Shown one piece after another: positions 6,255 through 6,339 of a stretch of 6,339 nucleotides of DNA. The first letter of the stretch is position 1, and every line of letters starts with the position of its first letter. A program made the translations under genes and the position numbers. The notes below the pieces were generated by a model, which saw only the letters and a list, made by a program, of their open reading frames with translations, made no database searches and was not told the DNA's origin. Location of the stretch: NCBI GenBank assembly GCA_021813175.1, contig JAKALJ010000016.1, positions 9,106 through 15,444 on the forward strand, in the 5' to 3' direction. This stretch comes from a bacterium (GTDB lineage Bacteria; Patescibacteriota; Minisyncoccia; Phycocordibacterales; UBA9973).

Positions 6255-6266
6255 GCTTATATTTTA
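6252..6266 (-). promoter_or_regulatory. Putative leaderless promoter of the DUF8128-like/mltG unit
   Basis: The minus strand reads TAAAAT (6266-6261, 5 of 6 matches to the -10 consensus), then ATAAGC and the ATG at 6254. This is the same six-base spacing as at the other two unit starts. The -35 region at 17 bases (TTTTCT) is weak and there is no TGn extension. The surrounding sequence is AT-rich, so this call is weaker than the other two and rests mainly on the shared geometry. Confidence 0.4.
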
Positions 6267-6322
6267 ATACATCCTGCCGGCAAAGAAAAGTGTTAATGCT
6301 AAAAAGTCTTGCATATAACTCC
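6255..6322. other. Short upstream region of the DUF8128-like gene
   Basis: Sixty-eight bases separate the right-hand repeat from the DUF8128-like ATG. Apart from the -10-like hexamer described separately, I see no convincing hairpin terminator, riboswitch or ribosome site. CAGGATG at 6277-6271 on the minus strand resembles a Shine-Dalgarno site but is about 16 bases from the ATG, too far to be normal. Confidence 0.5.
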
Positions 6323-6339
6323 CCGCTCATCGCGCGTTC
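6323..6339 (-). repeat. Right copy of a 17-bp terminal inverted repeat
   Basis: This is the exact inverted partner of 37-53. It runs to the very last base, so the repeat may continue beyond the window. It is far too long to expect by chance in 6.3 kb. Confidence 0.8.

Overview
This window looks like a piece of a Candidatus Patescibacteria (CPR) genome, probably from the Parcubacteria side. The evidence is the compact single-strand layout, the absence of clear Shine-Dalgarno sites, a shortened alanyl-tRNA synthetase of the type I associate with CPR genomes, and a membrane protein of the CPR DUF8128-like type. The ordinary bacterial code fits: all six genes are open with TAA or TGA stops, and UGA is not recoded. 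No mobile element, CRISPR array, tRNA or rRNA is visible.

All six genes lie on the minus strand and are read from right to left: a two-TM DUF8128-like protein (6254-4839), the endolytic transglycosylase mltG (4832-3912), a DEDDh 3'-5' exonuclease (3888-3340), the tRNA 2-thiouridylase mnmA (3291-2215), an MgtC/SapB-family membrane protein (2207-1722) and alaS (1718-75). Spacing divides them into three two-gene units. The first, third and fifth genes each have a -10-like hexamer (TAAAAT, TATAAT, TATAAT) followed by exactly six bases and then the ATG. The second, fourth and sixth genes lack this and sit 6, 48 and 3 bases after the gene before. The simplest reading is three transcription units that start as leaderless or nearly leaderless mRNAs.

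The genes cover cell envelope work (the DUF8128-like protein, MltG, MgtC) and translation or nucleic-acid housekeeping (the exonuclease, MnmA, AlaRS). The most unusual protein is AlaRS. It keeps its catalytic motifs and the four editing-site ligands, but it lacks the beta-barrel part of the editing domain and the C-Ala domain, and it has Thr where E. coli has the G3:U70-reading Asp400. MltG also lacks about 23 residues next to its active site.

The two ends carry a 17-bp perfect inverted repeat, one copy ending exactly at the last base. At the left end it lies in a very GC-rich patch that could be the tail of a Gly/Arg-rich protein. This suggests that the contig was broken in a dispersed repeat. 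No stretch longer than about 75 bases lacks a gene.
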